A stretch of DNA of 54,952 bases, taken from positions 1-54,952 of the forward strand of contig CALECM010000095.1 in NCBI GenBank assembly GCA_937949745.1. The letters run 5' to 3'. The notes below the pieces were generated by a model. The model saw only the letters and a program-made list of their open reading frames with translations. It made no database searches and was not told the origin of the DNA. Position numbers and translations under genes: made by a program. Shown here piece by piece: positions 41,046-49,799 of this stretch (the first letter of the stretch is position 1; each line of letters begins with the position of its first letter). This stretch comes from an uncultured Bacteroidales bacterium (lineage in GTDB: Bacteria > Bacteroidota > Bacteroidia > Bacteroidales > WCHB1-69).

Positions 41046-41643
41046 TTTCCAAAAAATTTCACCCGCACTTTTTATCGTGTATATCCTTTTACTGGCCGTT
41101 ACGGTTTCCTGTACGGGGAAAACAGAATACCATGCTCCCAAACCTCAGGGCTACTTCCGGATCGATTTGCCGGAACATCAATATCAGGTATGGGATAGCG
41201 TTTTACCTTTTTCGTTCGCTTATTCTAAATGGGCGGAATGTGATTTTGAAGTTAAGGAAGATGGTAAATATTGGGTCAATGTCGCATATCCTACACTTCA
41301 CGCGACTTTTAACATGACTTATTTCCCTTTGCATGATGATCTCAGGGAGTTGGCCATAGCGGAAGAGAAAATGATTTTTTTCCATGTGGATAAAGGGAAA
41401 GCCGATGATATCCAGTTTTACTATGTTAGTGATCCGGAACAAAAAGTTTACGGCAGGATTTATGATATCCTGGGCAAAGGCGCTGCCACACCTTTGCAAT
41501 TCTGGGTAACCGACAGCGTTTCCCATTATTTACGGGCTTCCCTATATTTTAATTTTCCGCCTAATAACGATTCTTTACAACCCGTAATCGAATATCTTAG
41601 GGATGATGCTCTGGAATTGGTCAACACAATTAAGTGGAAATAA
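41038..41643 (+). CDS. gldD: gliding motility lipoprotein GldD homologue
   Basis: This 201-residue lipoprotein has a signal peptide with lipobox TVSC (Cys near residue 23). The mature region matches GldD: PKPQGYFRIDLPEHQYQVWD, CDFEVKEDGKYWVNVAYP and KVYGRIYDILGKGAATPLQF. GldD is needed for gliding and type IX secretion in flavobacteria and occurs widely in non-gliding Bacteroidota. The longest frame starts at 40996 inside hppA; the ATG at 41038 overlaps hppA by only 8 bases and gives a proper signal peptide. GldE, the usual partner encoded just upstream, is not present; hppA takes that place. Confidence 0.9.
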   Translation: MNNFQKISPALFIVYILLLAVTVSCTGKTEYHAPKPQGYFRIDLPEHQYQVWDSVLPFSFAYSKWAECDFEVKEDGKYWVNVAYPTLHATFNMTYFPLHDDLRELAIAEEKMIFFHVDKGKADDIQFYYVSDPEQKVYGRIYDILGKGAATPLQFWVTDSVSHYLRASLYFNFPPNNDSLQPVIEYLRDDALELVNTIKWK

Positions 41644-41674
41644 TAATTTCGACCCGGTTTGCGATATATTATTG

Positions 41675-41682
41675 TATTTTTG
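41675..41682 (+). promoter_or_regulatory. -7 promoter element (TATTTTTG) of gldB
   Basis: TATTTTTG matches the consensus and ends 34 bases before the gldB ATG at 41717. It suggests that gldB is transcribed separately from hppA-gldD. Confidence 0.6.
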
Positions 41683-41716
41683 TTTGATCAAAACTAAGTG
41701 ATATTCCGTATAAATT

Positions 41717-42781
41717 ATGACCGTTAATAAAAGAAAGAAAATCATTTTCTTTAGTCTGGGTATACTCCTGCTTGCAGGTGTGGTTTTTTTAATTATCCAT
41801 CTCACAACTTCCCCGAAGCCTGTAAGAAAATTCAAGGTCCGTACCACCCAGCTCACCCCGATTCGTAACAGAATCCATATCGATATCCGGCGGTATGAGA
41901 AAGACCTCTTTAATCTGGACCTGGATAATCTGCCCAAAGAGATAGAAAGAATATCCGCACGCTATCCTGATGAACTGATCCAGAAAGGTATCTGGAATGA
42001 TCCTCAAATGATGGCCCGGCTCAAAGCATATCTTGAAGATCCTGTTATCCGTGATATATACGACGAAGTGATGAAAGTATATCCCGACCTCGACGAATTA
42101 ACCGTGGAACTGGGAGATGCTCTCACCTATTACAGATATTACTATCCCGATGCGGAAATTCCCGCTTTCTATACGTTAGTGCCCGGTATTGATTTTACTT
42201 CGCCTACCGTTTTCGGTGTGGACAGTAATATTTTTATTAATCTCGACATGTATCTTGGTCCGGATTATAAATATTATAGTCAATACGGTATCCCGAAATA
42301 TATCAGTGCCCGGTATGACGGTAAATACATAGCCATCGATTGTTTCAAAAAAGCATTGGTATATAAATATTTACCGCAGGATACCAAATTTACCTTACTG
42401 GAAAATATGATTTATGAAGGTAAAAAACTTTATTTTACTGAATTGATGTTCCCTAAAAGAAATGAAGAGGATATTATAGGCTATCCCGGGGATAAGTTTG
42501 ATTGGGCCGTAAAACACCAATATGATATATGGAATTACCTGGTGGGTAAAAACGAACTTTTTTCCAAAGGTGAAAAAGAGCTTACGGCTTATATCCGGGA
42601 AGCTCCTTTTACCAAGGTTTTCGGTAATACTTCTCCAGGACGTTTAGGTATTTTTATAGGATGGAAAATTGTACAGTCCTATATGGAAAATAATCCCGAT
42701 ATCACTTTACAGGAACTAATGGGTAATACCGATGCCCGTTTGATCCTGAATCAATCCCAATATAAACCTTCTGCAAGATAA
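41717..42781 (+). CDS. gldB: GldB homologue, membrane-anchored without lipobox
   Basis: This 354-residue protein matches GldB, required for gliding/T9SS function in flavobacteria. Typical segments are IHIDIRRYEKDLFNLDLDNL, TYYRYYYPDAEIPAFYTLV, FINLDMYLGPDYKYY and SPGRLGIFIGWKIVQSYM near the C-terminus. Canonical GldB is a lipoprotein, but here the N-terminus is a Lys-rich stretch and a hydrophobic helix (about 9-30) with no cysteine, so it is probably held by a membrane helix. Its own promoter lies upstream. It stands between gldD and ssb; ssb linkage to gld genes is known in flavobacteria, though with gldE. Confidence 0.87.
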   Translation: MTVNKRKKIIFFSLGILLLAGVVFLIIHLTTSPKPVRKFKVRTTQLTPIRNRIHIDIRRYEKDLFNLDLDNLPKEIERISARYPDELIQKGIWNDPQMMARLKAYLEDPVIRDIYDEVMKVYPDLDELTVELGDALTYYRYYYPDAEIPAFYTLVPGIDFTSPTVFGVDSNIFINLDMYLGPDYKYYSQYGIPKYISARYDGKYIAIDCFKKALVYKYLPQDTKFTLLENMIYEGKKLYFTELMFPKRNEEDIIGYPGDKFDWAVKHQYDIWNYLVGKNELFSKGEKELTAYIREAPFTKVFGNTSPGRLGIFIGWKIVQSYMENNPDITLQELMGNTDARLILNQSQYKPSAR

Positions 42782-42842
42782 TTTTTTATTTATTAAATAA
42801 TATATTTTTATTAACAATTGTAATTGGTATTTATTTTTGATT

Positions 42843-42850
42843 TATATTTG
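42843..42850 (+). promoter_or_regulatory. -7 promoter element (TATATTTG) of ssb
   Basis: TATATTTG ends 25 bases before the ssb ATG at 42876 and lies inside the longer open frame from 42837, which rules out the longer start. Confidence 0.68.
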
Positions 42851-42875
42851 TATCGAAAATTTAAAACAACTAATT

Positions 42876-43313
42876 ATGTCTGGAGTAAACAAAGTAATTC
42901 TCATCGGTCGTCTCGGGAAAGACCCGGAAATCAGAACTTTTGAAAACGGAGCCAAAAAAGCTTCCTTCACATTAGCCACCTCAGAAACCTATAAAGACAG
43001 GGAAGGGAACAGGGTTGAACAAACGGAGTGGCACAATATTATTTGCTGGCGAAATCTGGCGGATATAGCCGAAAGATATCTGTTAAAAGGAAAGCTTATT
43101 TATCTGGAAGGGAAATTGAGAACCCGGAACTGGGAAGATAACGGGATCAAAAAATATGTTACTGAAATTGAAGCCAATACATTTACGATGTTAGGTAGTA
43201 AGAACGAAGAAGGAGAGAGGTCAACCGAAAGAAAGATAGAAAGTTTCCCAGCTTCCCCGGCTGCCGAACCGGATTTTCCGGATATACCTGAATCAGACGA
43301 TCTTCCATTTTAA
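42876..43313 (+). CDS. ssb: single-stranded DNA-binding protein
   Basis: This 145-residue OB-fold protein coats single-stranded DNA during replication and repair. The N-terminal GVNKVILIGRLGKDPEIRTF, TEWHNIICWRNLADIAERYL and LIYLEGKLRTRNWED are diagnostic. A flexible acidic linker leads to the tip DDLPF, which recruits partner proteins. The longest frame (from 42837) includes the promoter element, so the ATG at 42876 is taken. A two-way terminator separates it from convergent sbcC. Confidence 0.96.
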   Translation: MSGVNKVILIGRLGKDPEIRTFENGAKKASFTLATSETYKDREGNRVEQTEWHNIICWRNLADIAERYLLKGKLIYLEGKLRTRNWEDNGIKKYVTEIEANTFTMLGSKNEEGERSTERKIESFPASPAAEPDFPDIPESDDLPF

Positions 43314-43332
43314 GGAGTTCAGAAAAATAAAT

Positions 43333-43378
43333 AAATCCGGATATGGTCTGTAATACATGGGCATACCCGGATTTTTTA
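43333..43378 (+). terminator. terminator between ssb and convergent sbcC
   Basis: AAATCCGG (43333-43340) pairs with CCGGATTT (43367-43374), extended by TATG/CATA after one mismatch, then a T-run (TTTTTT) on the plus strand. T-rich sequence on the other side means it may also stop minus-strand transcription from sbcC. Confidence 0.75.
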
Positions 43379-43418
43379 TTTACTAATTGCTGATAAAGTT
43401 TTCAAAAGATCCTTTTCT

Positions 43419-46400
43419 TTATGCTATTTCCACTTTACTTTTTCCATTGGCTAATTTCACCACTCTGATCTGGGTCGGGATTCTTTCGGTCATTTCGCTC
43501 ACGTGTGAAATAACACCGATCTTACGACCCTGGGTTTGAAGATTTTCAAGGGCATCCATGGCGATTCCCAGTGTATCCGCATCTAATGAACCGAAACCTT
43601 CATCGATAAATAAAGACTCGATTTTCATACGATTGGAGGAGAGGGAAGATAATCCGAGGGCTAAGGATAAGGAAACCAGAAAAGATTCGCCGCCGGATAA
43701 TGAATGCACTGTACGTGCCTCGTCCAGCATATCATGGTCGATTACCTGTAACGCCAGCGTACCGGGTATTTTTTCCAATTCATATCTTTTTGTCAGTCTT
43801 TCAAGATGTTGATTGGCATATCCCAGTAAAATATCCAGGGTATATCCCTGCGCTATGGTTTTGAACTTCCCACCGTCGGCAGAGCCCAGCAGATGATTTA
43901 GCTTTTGCCAGTTTTCACATAATTGTTGTTTCTCCGAAAACTCTTTTTCATACAGTTGTACCTGTTTTTTCCCGGCTTCCTGGGTAGCCAACCTGATCTC
44001 GATACTCGTAATCTCATGTTTTACTATTTTTTCTTGTTCGAGCAGCTCATTATATTCTTCAGTCAACAGTTCCCGGTTTTCTTCCCCAGAAGGTTTATCG
44101 GGTAATTGATGATGATTCTCCAGACGGGAATTTCTTTCTTTTAAGGTCGTGGTCAGGGTCAATTCCTGTTCGCGTAAGCCATTGAGGAACTCGGTTTCCT
44201 GCGATATCCATGCACGGGATTTTGTTACCAGTTCATGTAGTTTTTCCGAAGAAATTTCTCCCTGATGGTTATTCATCCAAGTCTGCAGCTGACTATCCAA
44301 TGCGATAATTTGCTGATCACACAGTTTTAAGTCGTGGTTGAGCTGGGAGATAATACCTGCCGTACCGGCTTTCCGGCTTTCAATTTTTTCTTTACCTGAT
44401 CTTAATTCTTCGTACTGATTGGTATAGGTTTGTTTTTGCCGTTGGTAGTTTGATTCGATATCCTCCACTTTCCTCCCTTTCAGTAATAATTGCCTTTTTT
44501 CCATCAAACTATTTAGTGAAACTTTGTAATTATCTGAAAGGATTTTTCTGCGGTTAAATTCAATTTCGCTTTCCCGGAATTTTTTTTCTTCCGCTTCTTT
44601 TTTGATTTTAAGATTTTCTAATAACTGGATCTGTGCATCATATAATTCTTTATTCCTGCTCCATTCCAAAGAAAGGCCCGTTAACTTTTTCCGGATCACT
44701 CCATTTAAAACCTGTTCTTCCCATTGTGGGATGTGACTTAGGAATTCTCCTGCCTTTTTGATCGCATTTTTATGCTGGGATTTATAGTTTTGAATCAGCG
44801 TTTCCAATTGTATGATTTCCTGCCGTGTGATCTCGTTTTTTTGCTTGCATAACAGGATCTCTTCTGCGATCTTCTTTTTAGATTTTTCTAATTCGCCTTC
44901 ATCGATATTGACTTTAGAAATATGCTCGTTTTCGTGCAATACCGGGTGATGAAGACTTCCACACACCGGGCATGGTTTCCCGTTTTCCAGTTTTTCACGC
45001 CAGTGAACTATTTCACCGGGTAGAATTTGATTTAGTCTTTCCGCTTCATTTTCAAGCAGGTCGAGTTTATTTTCCAGTGTTTGGAGTAACGCTATGTTTC
45101 CATTCAGACTTTCGGAGGTTTTTATTTGTTGCTCACGGGTATGCTTTGCATCATCCAGAAAACTGATAATTAAATCGATATGGGGAATCATGTCCCGGTA
45201 AACTTCCCTGTCTGCGAACCATTTCGATAACAATTCCCGTTTTTCCCCGGTTTCGGATTCCTGCTTCCTTATTAATTCGATGTTTTTTTCCGATTGTCGT
45301 CTTATTTCAGTTTGAAGAGCCAGTTCTTTTTCCGCTTCAGTCACTCTTTCCCCGGCCGATACGATCTGGAAGTCACATTCCCTGGCTTTGTCTATGTCGG
45401 GTTTTAAGGATTCATACCGCGAATTGATCTCATCCAGCATGGTTTTTACCGAACCCAGTTCTTTATCCTGTTCCTCTATATTTTGCAGTATGTTTTTTAA
45501 TAATAACTGTTGTTCCGCTAATCTTTCCCGGATATTTTGTTGTTGTTTGCGGCGATTCAACATGTCTGCATATACCGGCTGTATTTCCTGCACTTTTGTC
45601 CATTGTTCTATATATTTAAAGCGGGGATGGGATTCGCTGATAATCTTTTTGGTTTGCGTAAGCTGCTCTTCCGCCCGGAGGATGTGGGATCTTAATTCTT
45701 CCTCCTGTTTTATCCATGCCGTTTTTTTTTCAATGGCGATCATCCTGTCTTTCAGGCCTGACTGTTCTTGTTCCAGTTCTCGTTTCCGATTAACTAATGA
45801 AATTACCTCTTCTTCGGGAAGTAGTTTCATATCGTTGATCTTCTGGCGGATGATCTCCAGCGCCTGTTCAGCTTCTTTGGTATTCCGGTATATTAAAGAA
45901 GATATCCGCGAATAAATAGCAGTTCCTGTAATTTTTTCCAGTAATTCTGCTTTTTCCTGCTGCTTTGCTTTCAAAAAAGTGGCGAAGTCTCCCTGTGCCA
46001 ATAATACCGCCCGTGTGAACTGGTCAAAGGTAAGTCCGATTAATCCGGTGATCCGTTGAAGCAATTCTCTTTTTGTTCCCGGCTTTTCTATGGAAGAGGT
46101 CAGGTTTTCAAGCCTGATCTCCGTATTTTGAAGAGGAGCGTCAGCTTTTCCCCGCGCCCGCCTTACCATCCAGCGGGAACGGTAACGATCGCCGTTGAGG
46201 GCTATAAAATCTGTCTCCGCATATCCTTCGCTGCTTCCCCGGCGAAGAATATTACGGCTGTCTTTTTGGTTGATCGTTCTATCCTGTACGTCAGTGATCT
46301 GTATATTTTCTCCTGCTTTATAAGCGCGGGGAGTTTCATCAAACAACGCCAGGCATAATGCATCCAGTATAGTGGATTTGCCGGCTCCCGTATTTCCGGT

Positions 46401-46505
46401 AATGGCGAATATGCCGGCTGATTTCAGGGGCTCGGTCGTGAAATCTATTACGAATTCCTGTTCCAGGGAAGCCAGGTTTTTTCCTCTTATGGCTAATATC
46501 TTCAT
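43419..46505 (-). CDS. sbcC: exonuclease subunit SbcC (Rad50-like ATPase)
   Basis: This 1028-residue SMC-like ATPase works with SbcD to open and cut hairpin or protein-blocked DNA ends. The N-terminal ATPase half has Walker A AITGNTGAGKST (about residues 34-45). Two very long coiled coils flank the zinc hook CPVC (Cys512 and Cys515), which joins two SbcC arms. The C-terminal half has the signature HSLSGGESFLVSLSLALGL and Walker B LFIDEGFGSLD. The size fits SbcC (about 1000-1050). Its ATG overlaps the sbcD stop by 4 bases (ATGA), so the two are translationally coupled. Confidence 0.97.
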   Translation of the reverse strand: MKILAIRGKNLASLEQEFVIDFTTEPLKSAGIFAITGNTGAGKSTILDALCLALFDETPRAYKAGENIQITDVQDRTINQKDSRNILRRGSSEGYAETDFIALNGDRYRSRWMVRRARGKADAPLQNTEIRLENLTSSIEKPGTKRELLQRITGLIGLTFDQFTRAVLLAQGDFATFLKAKQQEKAELLEKITGTAIYSRISSLIYRNTKEAEQALEIIRQKINDMKLLPEEEVISLVNRKRELEQEQSGLKDRMIAIEKKTAWIKQEEELRSHILRAEEQLTQTKKIISESHPRFKYIEQWTKVQEIQPVYADMLNRRKQQQNIRERLAEQQLLLKNILQNIEEQDKELGSVKTMLDEINSRYESLKPDIDKARECDFQIVSAGERVTEAEKELALQTEIRRQSEKNIELIRKQESETGEKRELLSKWFADREVYRDMIPHIDLIISFLDDAKHTREQQIKTSESLNGNIALLQTLENKLDLLENEAERLNQILPGEIVHWREKLENGKPCPVCGSLHHPVLHENEHISKVNIDEGELEKSKKKIAEEILLCKQKNEITRQEIIQLETLIQNYKSQHKNAIKKAGEFLSHIPQWEEQVLNGVIRKKLTGLSLEWSRNKELYDAQIQLLENLKIKKEAEEKKFRESEIEFNRRKILSDNYKVSLNSLMEKRQLLLKGRKVEDIESNYQRQKQTYTNQYEELRSGKEKIESRKAGTAGIISQLNHDLKLCDQQIIALDSQLQTWMNNHQGEISSEKLHELVTKSRAWISQETEFLNGLREQELTLTTTLKERNSRLENHHQLPDKPSGEENRELLTEEYNELLEQEKIVKHEITSIEIRLATQEAGKKQVQLYEKEFSEKQQLCENWQKLNHLLGSADGGKFKTIAQGYTLDILLGYANQHLERLTKRYELEKIPGTLALQVIDHDMLDEARTVHSLSGGESFLVSLSLALGLSSLSSNRMKIESLFIDEGFGSLDADTLGIAMDALENLQTQGRKIGVISHVSEMTERIPTQIRVVKLANGKSKVEIA

Positions 46506-47716
46506 AATTCAACATCCCTTATTACATGTAATAACAACTTCCTGAGATTTTCCGGCATCGGATCACCATAGCGGTCCAGATACACATCTTCGGCCATTTT
46601 CAAAGGGGTCATCGCCTGGAGTTCTTCATAGGTTATGCTTTCCGTTTCATGATTACTTTTTCCGGGTGCGAACGAGACAATACGTGTTAAACGGACTGCC
46701 TTTTCTTTTAACGCTTCCTCGATCCGGTAACGTAAAGCAGGCTCCGGACCGGTAACGGATACTTTTAGTTCCAAATATGGCGAACGGCTGTCTGCAGGAC
46801 CGTCGGGTAAAGTCGCGATTTCCTGTAAAACCGCAGACAACGGTTGCGGCCGGTCGGGAATACTCAAAAGACTCACCGGAGGAACGAAAACCAGTCTTTC
46901 TATTTTGTCCAGGTCATTGTCCTTTAACGTGATCTTGTTGATCCCTTGCTTATAATTTTTTTCGGCAAATGACATGGGAAGGGGACTACCGGCATATCGT
47001 ACATGTTCGCGACCGGATACCCTCTGGGCTTTATGGAGGTGACCCAAAGCCGTATATTTGATCTCCCGTCTGTCGAAAGCTTCGGGAGATACGGATTCCA
47101 ATCCTCCGATAACGGTTCGTTCGGAGCGGTCGTTCTCAGAGATTTCCGATCCGGTGGCCTGCAGATGTCCCATCGCTATAACCGGCTGACCGGTTTTCCT
47201 AATTTTGTCGAGTTCTCTACAGCAAGCCTCATAGCTTGCGGCAACGCACTGGCTGTAAGTTTCTGCAGATGGATAATCTCCCTGACGTAAGTAAGGGACC
47301 GCAATACACCATGCTGCTATTTGTCCGTCTTTTTTTAACGGAACCAGTAACGATTCCCAAATTATTTCTCCGGCATTATTTCGTTTTACAGATCCTTTCA
47401 CAGAAATATTCATTTCCCGGAACAACGGGTCGGGAGCTTCGAGGCGTGCGGCGGAATCGTGGTTGCCGGCAATCATCACCACCTGCAGTTCAGGCATTTC
47501 CCCGGTAATTTCTTTCAATAACCTGTAAAATATTTTTTGGGATTCAGCCGAAGGGTTCGGACTGTCAAATACGTCGCCGGCGATCAGTAAGGCATCAGGC
47601 CTGTGTTCCCGGATTTCCGTTTTTAACCATTCGAAGAAAACCAGATGCTCTTCTTTACGATCATATCCGAAAAAATGTTGTCCTATGTGCCAGTCCGCTG
47701 TGTGAAAAAGAATCAT
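46502..47716 (-). CDS. sbcD: exonuclease subunit SbcD (Mre11-like nuclease)
   Basis: This 404-residue calcineurin-like phosphoesterase is the nuclease of the SbcCD complex. The five metal-binding motifs are in order: HTADWHIGQ, IAGDVFDSPNPS, MIAGNHDSAARL, IAMGHLQATG and TALGHLHKAQ. The C-terminal part (from about 270) is the cap and SbcC-contact region. Length matches the family. It is the first gene of the sbcD-sbcC unit. The upstream sequence on the minus strand holds TAACTTTA, one base off the -7 consensus, about 10 bases before the ATG. Confidence 0.97.
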   Translation of the reverse strand: MILFHTADWHIGQHFFGYDRKEEHLVFFEWLKTEIREHRPDALLIAGDVFDSPNPSAESQKIFYRLLKEITGEMPELQVVMIAGNHDSAARLEAPDPLFREMNISVKGSVKRNNAGEIIWESLLVPLKKDGQIAAWCIAVPYLRQGDYPSAETYSQCVAASYEACCRELDKIRKTGQPVIAMGHLQATGSEISENDRSERTVIGGLESVSPEAFDRREIKYTALGHLHKAQRVSGREHVRYAGSPLPMSFAEKNYKQGINKITLKDNDLDKIERLVFVPPVSLLSIPDRPQPLSAVLQEIATLPDGPADSRSPYLELKVSVTGPEPALRYRIEEALKEKAVRLTRIVSFAPGKSNHETESITYEELQAMTPLKMAEDVYLDRYGDPMPENLRKLLLHVIRDVEL

Positions 47717-48009
47717 CGTGCCATAAAGTTAGTCAGAAGCCTGTGAGACATTATTATCAGGTTAAATACCAGAAATTTATTCTTCTTTGTGGAAGAATAC
47801 AAATATACGAAAAGACTTCCGAAAACAGGAAAAATTTATCGGAATTTAATTGCCTCCAACTTCCATTCATGCGTTAAAACCAGCCTAAAGCAGCATGAAA
47901 ACTTAATAGAAAGCGTCGATTATATGTGGGCAAAAGTTAGACAAAAACCTCACATAGCAGTTCTTTTTACTTCATGTTTATTTTATGCCGTCTAAGCCGT
48001 TTTAATGGG
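47717..48009. other. intergenic region between sbcD and the NTF2-like gene
   Basis: Nothing convincing is coded in these 293 bases. A 68-codon GTG-started frame (47789-47995) has no promoter, no recognisable motifs and an unlikely composition. A perfect 7-bp hairpin ATTCTTC/GAAGAAT (47779-47798) is present, but no T-run follows it on either strand. Confidence 0.5.
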
Positions 48010-48390
48010 CTATATATCAAACTGGTGAAAAACTTTGGCAATGACGGTCCAACCTTTATCAAGTTTAATAAACGATAGATAGTCGTTGCAATCAGATCCC
48101 ACAGCATCCCTCTCGAGGACAATTCGTACTATGGCGGTGGTTGGAGTTATGTCGAGTACGTCGATATGGGAAACGATTTCAGGAGATTTACCATAGTTTT
48201 TAATGAAGTCCGCAGTCGGATCGCTGGCTCCACCCATAAGCTGACCGTTGACAGTACCATAAGTTACACAATCTTTATGGAATACATGCGCCAACATTTC
48301 AACACTACCGATTCTTAATGCTTCAATGTATTTAGCGGCTAATTCCACAACGGCATTATATTCTTCAGCCGGCACCGTTCTTTGGTTCAT
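48010..48390 (-). CDS. NTF2-like protein (lumazine-binding-like/SnoaL superfamily)
   Basis: This 126-residue cytoplasmic protein has the NTF2-like alpha+beta cone fold, closest by pattern to the 'putative lumazine-binding' group. An N-terminal helix AVVELAAKYIEALRIGSVEM is followed by LAHVFHKDCVTYGTVNGQL and by strands ending KGWTVIAKVFHQF. Members bind or convert small molecules; no substrate can be named. The aspartate and histidine in the pocket region (FHKDC) are typical but not proof of catalysis. It is a single gene with its own promoter and stands alone between sbcD and the small frame at 48571. Confidence 0.8.
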   Translation of the reverse strand: MNQRTVPAEEYNAVVELAAKYIEALRIGSVEMLAHVFHKDCVTYGTVNGQLMGGASDPTADFIKNYGKSPEIVSHIDVLDITPTTAIVRIVLERDAVGSDCNDYLSFIKLDKGWTVIAKVFHQFDI

Positions 48391-48432
48391 AATTTATTCT
48401 TTTTATTAAATGTGTTAATTCAAATATGTCTG

Positions 48433-48440
48433 CAAAAGTA
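48433..48440 (-). promoter_or_regulatory. -7 promoter element (TACTTTTG) of the NTF2-like gene
   Basis: On the minus strand TACTTTTGCA matches the consensus and lies 42 bases before the ATG at 48390. Confidence 0.66.
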
Positions 48441-48530
48441 ATATTAAACTTTAATTGAAAATATAAAATTGGTTTACATCTTATGTAGAATAGCGTGGGT
48501 AGGAGTTTATTATAATACGATAAAAGCCAG

Positions 48531-48538
48531 TATATTTG
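48531..48538 (+). promoter_or_regulatory. -7 promoter element (TATATTTG) before a small open frame
   Basis: TATATTTG matches TAnnTTTG and ends 32 bases before an ATG at 48571. It is the main support for the small gene there. Confidence 0.5.
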
Positions 48539-48570
48539 TACACTGAATACCTATTGTCATTGTCCTTTTC

Positions 48571-48711
48571 ATGCTGGATTCTTTTAAGAATCTTAATCTC
48601 CGGTTATCACAAATAACCGAAAAAATAGCAAAACCGATTTTTATAGGAGATATTCTTTTTATTTTCTTTGGGATTATAGTGAAGTTTTTCAAGAACCGCG
48701 AAATCGCTTAG
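48571..48711 (+). CDS. possible 46-residue single-helix membrane protein
   Basis: I do not recognise this frame. It starts with ATG behind a consensus -7 element and encodes 46 residues: an amphipathic N-terminal part (MLDSFKNLNLRLSQITEKIA), one hydrophobic helix (about residues 24-39, PIFIGDILFIFFGIIV) and a basic tail ending KNREIA. This layout is common in small membrane proteins and in type I toxins, but it could also be the remnant of a larger transporter gene. No antisense RNA gene or partner is obvious. Low confidence. Confidence 0.35.
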   Translation: MLDSFKNLNLRLSQITEKIAKPIFIGDILFIFFGIIVKFFKNREIA

Positions 48712-48860
48712 TCCATTTTAATCATACTTGATGCTGTTTAGCCTCTATGGGTTGAGGAAACATTGTGAAATCAGATGGAGGAGAGGAATCCTTTATTATA
48801 AATTTAATCAAACGGATCAGATGTTTTCCGCTATAAACGGAATATGGGAAATGAAATGAT

Positions 48861-48868
48861 TACCTTTG
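48861..48868 (+). promoter_or_regulatory. -7 promoter element (TACCTTTG) of rarD
   Basis: TACCTTTG matches the consensus and ends 25 bases before the rarD ATG at 48894. Confidence 0.67.
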
Positions 48869-48893
48869 CCCGCTTAAATTGTGAAAAAAATAA

Positions 48894-49799
48894 ATGATAT
48901 CCGATCATAAAAAGTTAGGTTATTCCCAGGGTATTCTTTATGCCGTGGGATGTTATGTAGCCTGGGGACTTTTTCCTCTTTTCTGGAAATCCATAACGGG
49001 TGTTCCGGCCGTAAACGTACTGGCTCATCGTATCGTATGGTCTTTCGTATTTCTCTTTGTCTGGGTATTTTTTACTAACCGGCATACATTCATCAGCTAT
49101 CTTAAGCAGCCCAAACTTTTGTTGAGGCTTGGTCTGGCCGGCTTTGTAATCAGTGCTAACTGGGGTATATATATTTATGCCGTAGGAACTAATCATATCG
49201 TTGAAGCAGGTTTAGGTTATTATATCAATCCCTTGGTTAATGTACTGTTAGGATATGTATTTTTAAAAGAACGACTGGCCCCGATGCAGAAAGCGGCCGT
49301 GGTACTGGCGCTCATCGGTGTTACCTATTTTACGATTAGTTACGGTAAATTTCCCTGGATATCGCTACTTCTGGCCGGTTCTTTCGGTTTATATGGTTTA
49401 TTGAAAAAGAAGCTTAATCTTGAGTCTATGCCCGCCCTTACGGTAGAAACCATGATGGTTTTTCCTTTTGCTTTAGCTTTTCTGCTTTATACGGCAGGAA
49501 CCAATGCGGCAACTCCTTTTTTTCCGCCCTCTGCAATAACCAGCTTATTATTAGTAGTAAGCGGTATGGTTACCGCGATTCCTCTTTTCTGGTTCGGAAA
49601 ATCCGCCCGGGTTATTCCGTTATCCACATTGGGTTTTATTCAGTATTTAAGTCCTACGCTTCAACTGCTTCTCGGGATATTTGTGTATGGCGAAACCTTT
49701 GGGAAAGAATATCTGATCTGTTTTGCTTTTGTTTGGGCAGGATTGATTTTGTATACCATTAGTATCCTCAGGGGGAAAAGAGTGATAACGGGTAAATAG
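48894..49799 (+). CDS. rarD: EamA-family transporter RarD
   Basis: This 301-residue inner-membrane protein has ten predicted hydrophobic segments in two EamA repeats. The start region KKLGYSQGILYAVGCYVAWG and FPLFWKSITGVPAVNVLAHR match RarD, as do SANWGIYIYAVGTNHIVEAG, LGYYINPLVNVLLGYVFLKE and the C-terminal GFIQYLSPTLQLLLGIFVYG. RarD is related to drug/metabolite exporters; its name comes from chloramphenicol sensitivity, but the natural substrate is unknown. It is a single gene with a consensus promoter. Confidence 0.92.
   Translation: MISDHKKLGYSQGILYAVGCYVAWGLFPLFWKSITGVPAVNVLAHRIVWSFVFLFVWVFFTNRHTFISYLKQPKLLLRLGLAGFVISANWGIYIYAVGTNHIVEAGLGYYINPLVNVLLGYVFLKERLAPMQKAAVVLALIGVTYFTISYGKFPWISLLLAGSFGLYGLLKKKLNLESMPALTVETMMVFPFALAFLLYTAGTNAATPFFPPSAITSLLLVVSGMVTAIPLFWFGKSARVIPLSTLGFIQYLSPTLQLLLGIFVYGETFGKEYLICFAFVWAGLILYTISILRGKRVITGK

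Noticed and set aside
45388..45915. 175-codon plus-strand frame inside sbcC
   Set aside because: Antisense to the coiled coil of sbcC; Ser/Cys-rich composition is typical of such shadows.
47779..47798. Terminator after sbcD or the NTF2-like gene
   Set aside because: The 7-bp hairpin is perfect but has no T-run on either side; also it lies upstream, not downstream, of sbcD in its reading direction.
47789..47995. 68-codon open frame between sbcD and the NTF2-like gene
   Set aside because: It starts with GTG inside a hairpin, has no promoter match and no recognisable motif; most likely chance.
48510..48692. 60-codon frame on the minus strand
   Set aside because: It lies antisense to the small plus-strand frame, which has a promoter and a sensible start; this one has neither.
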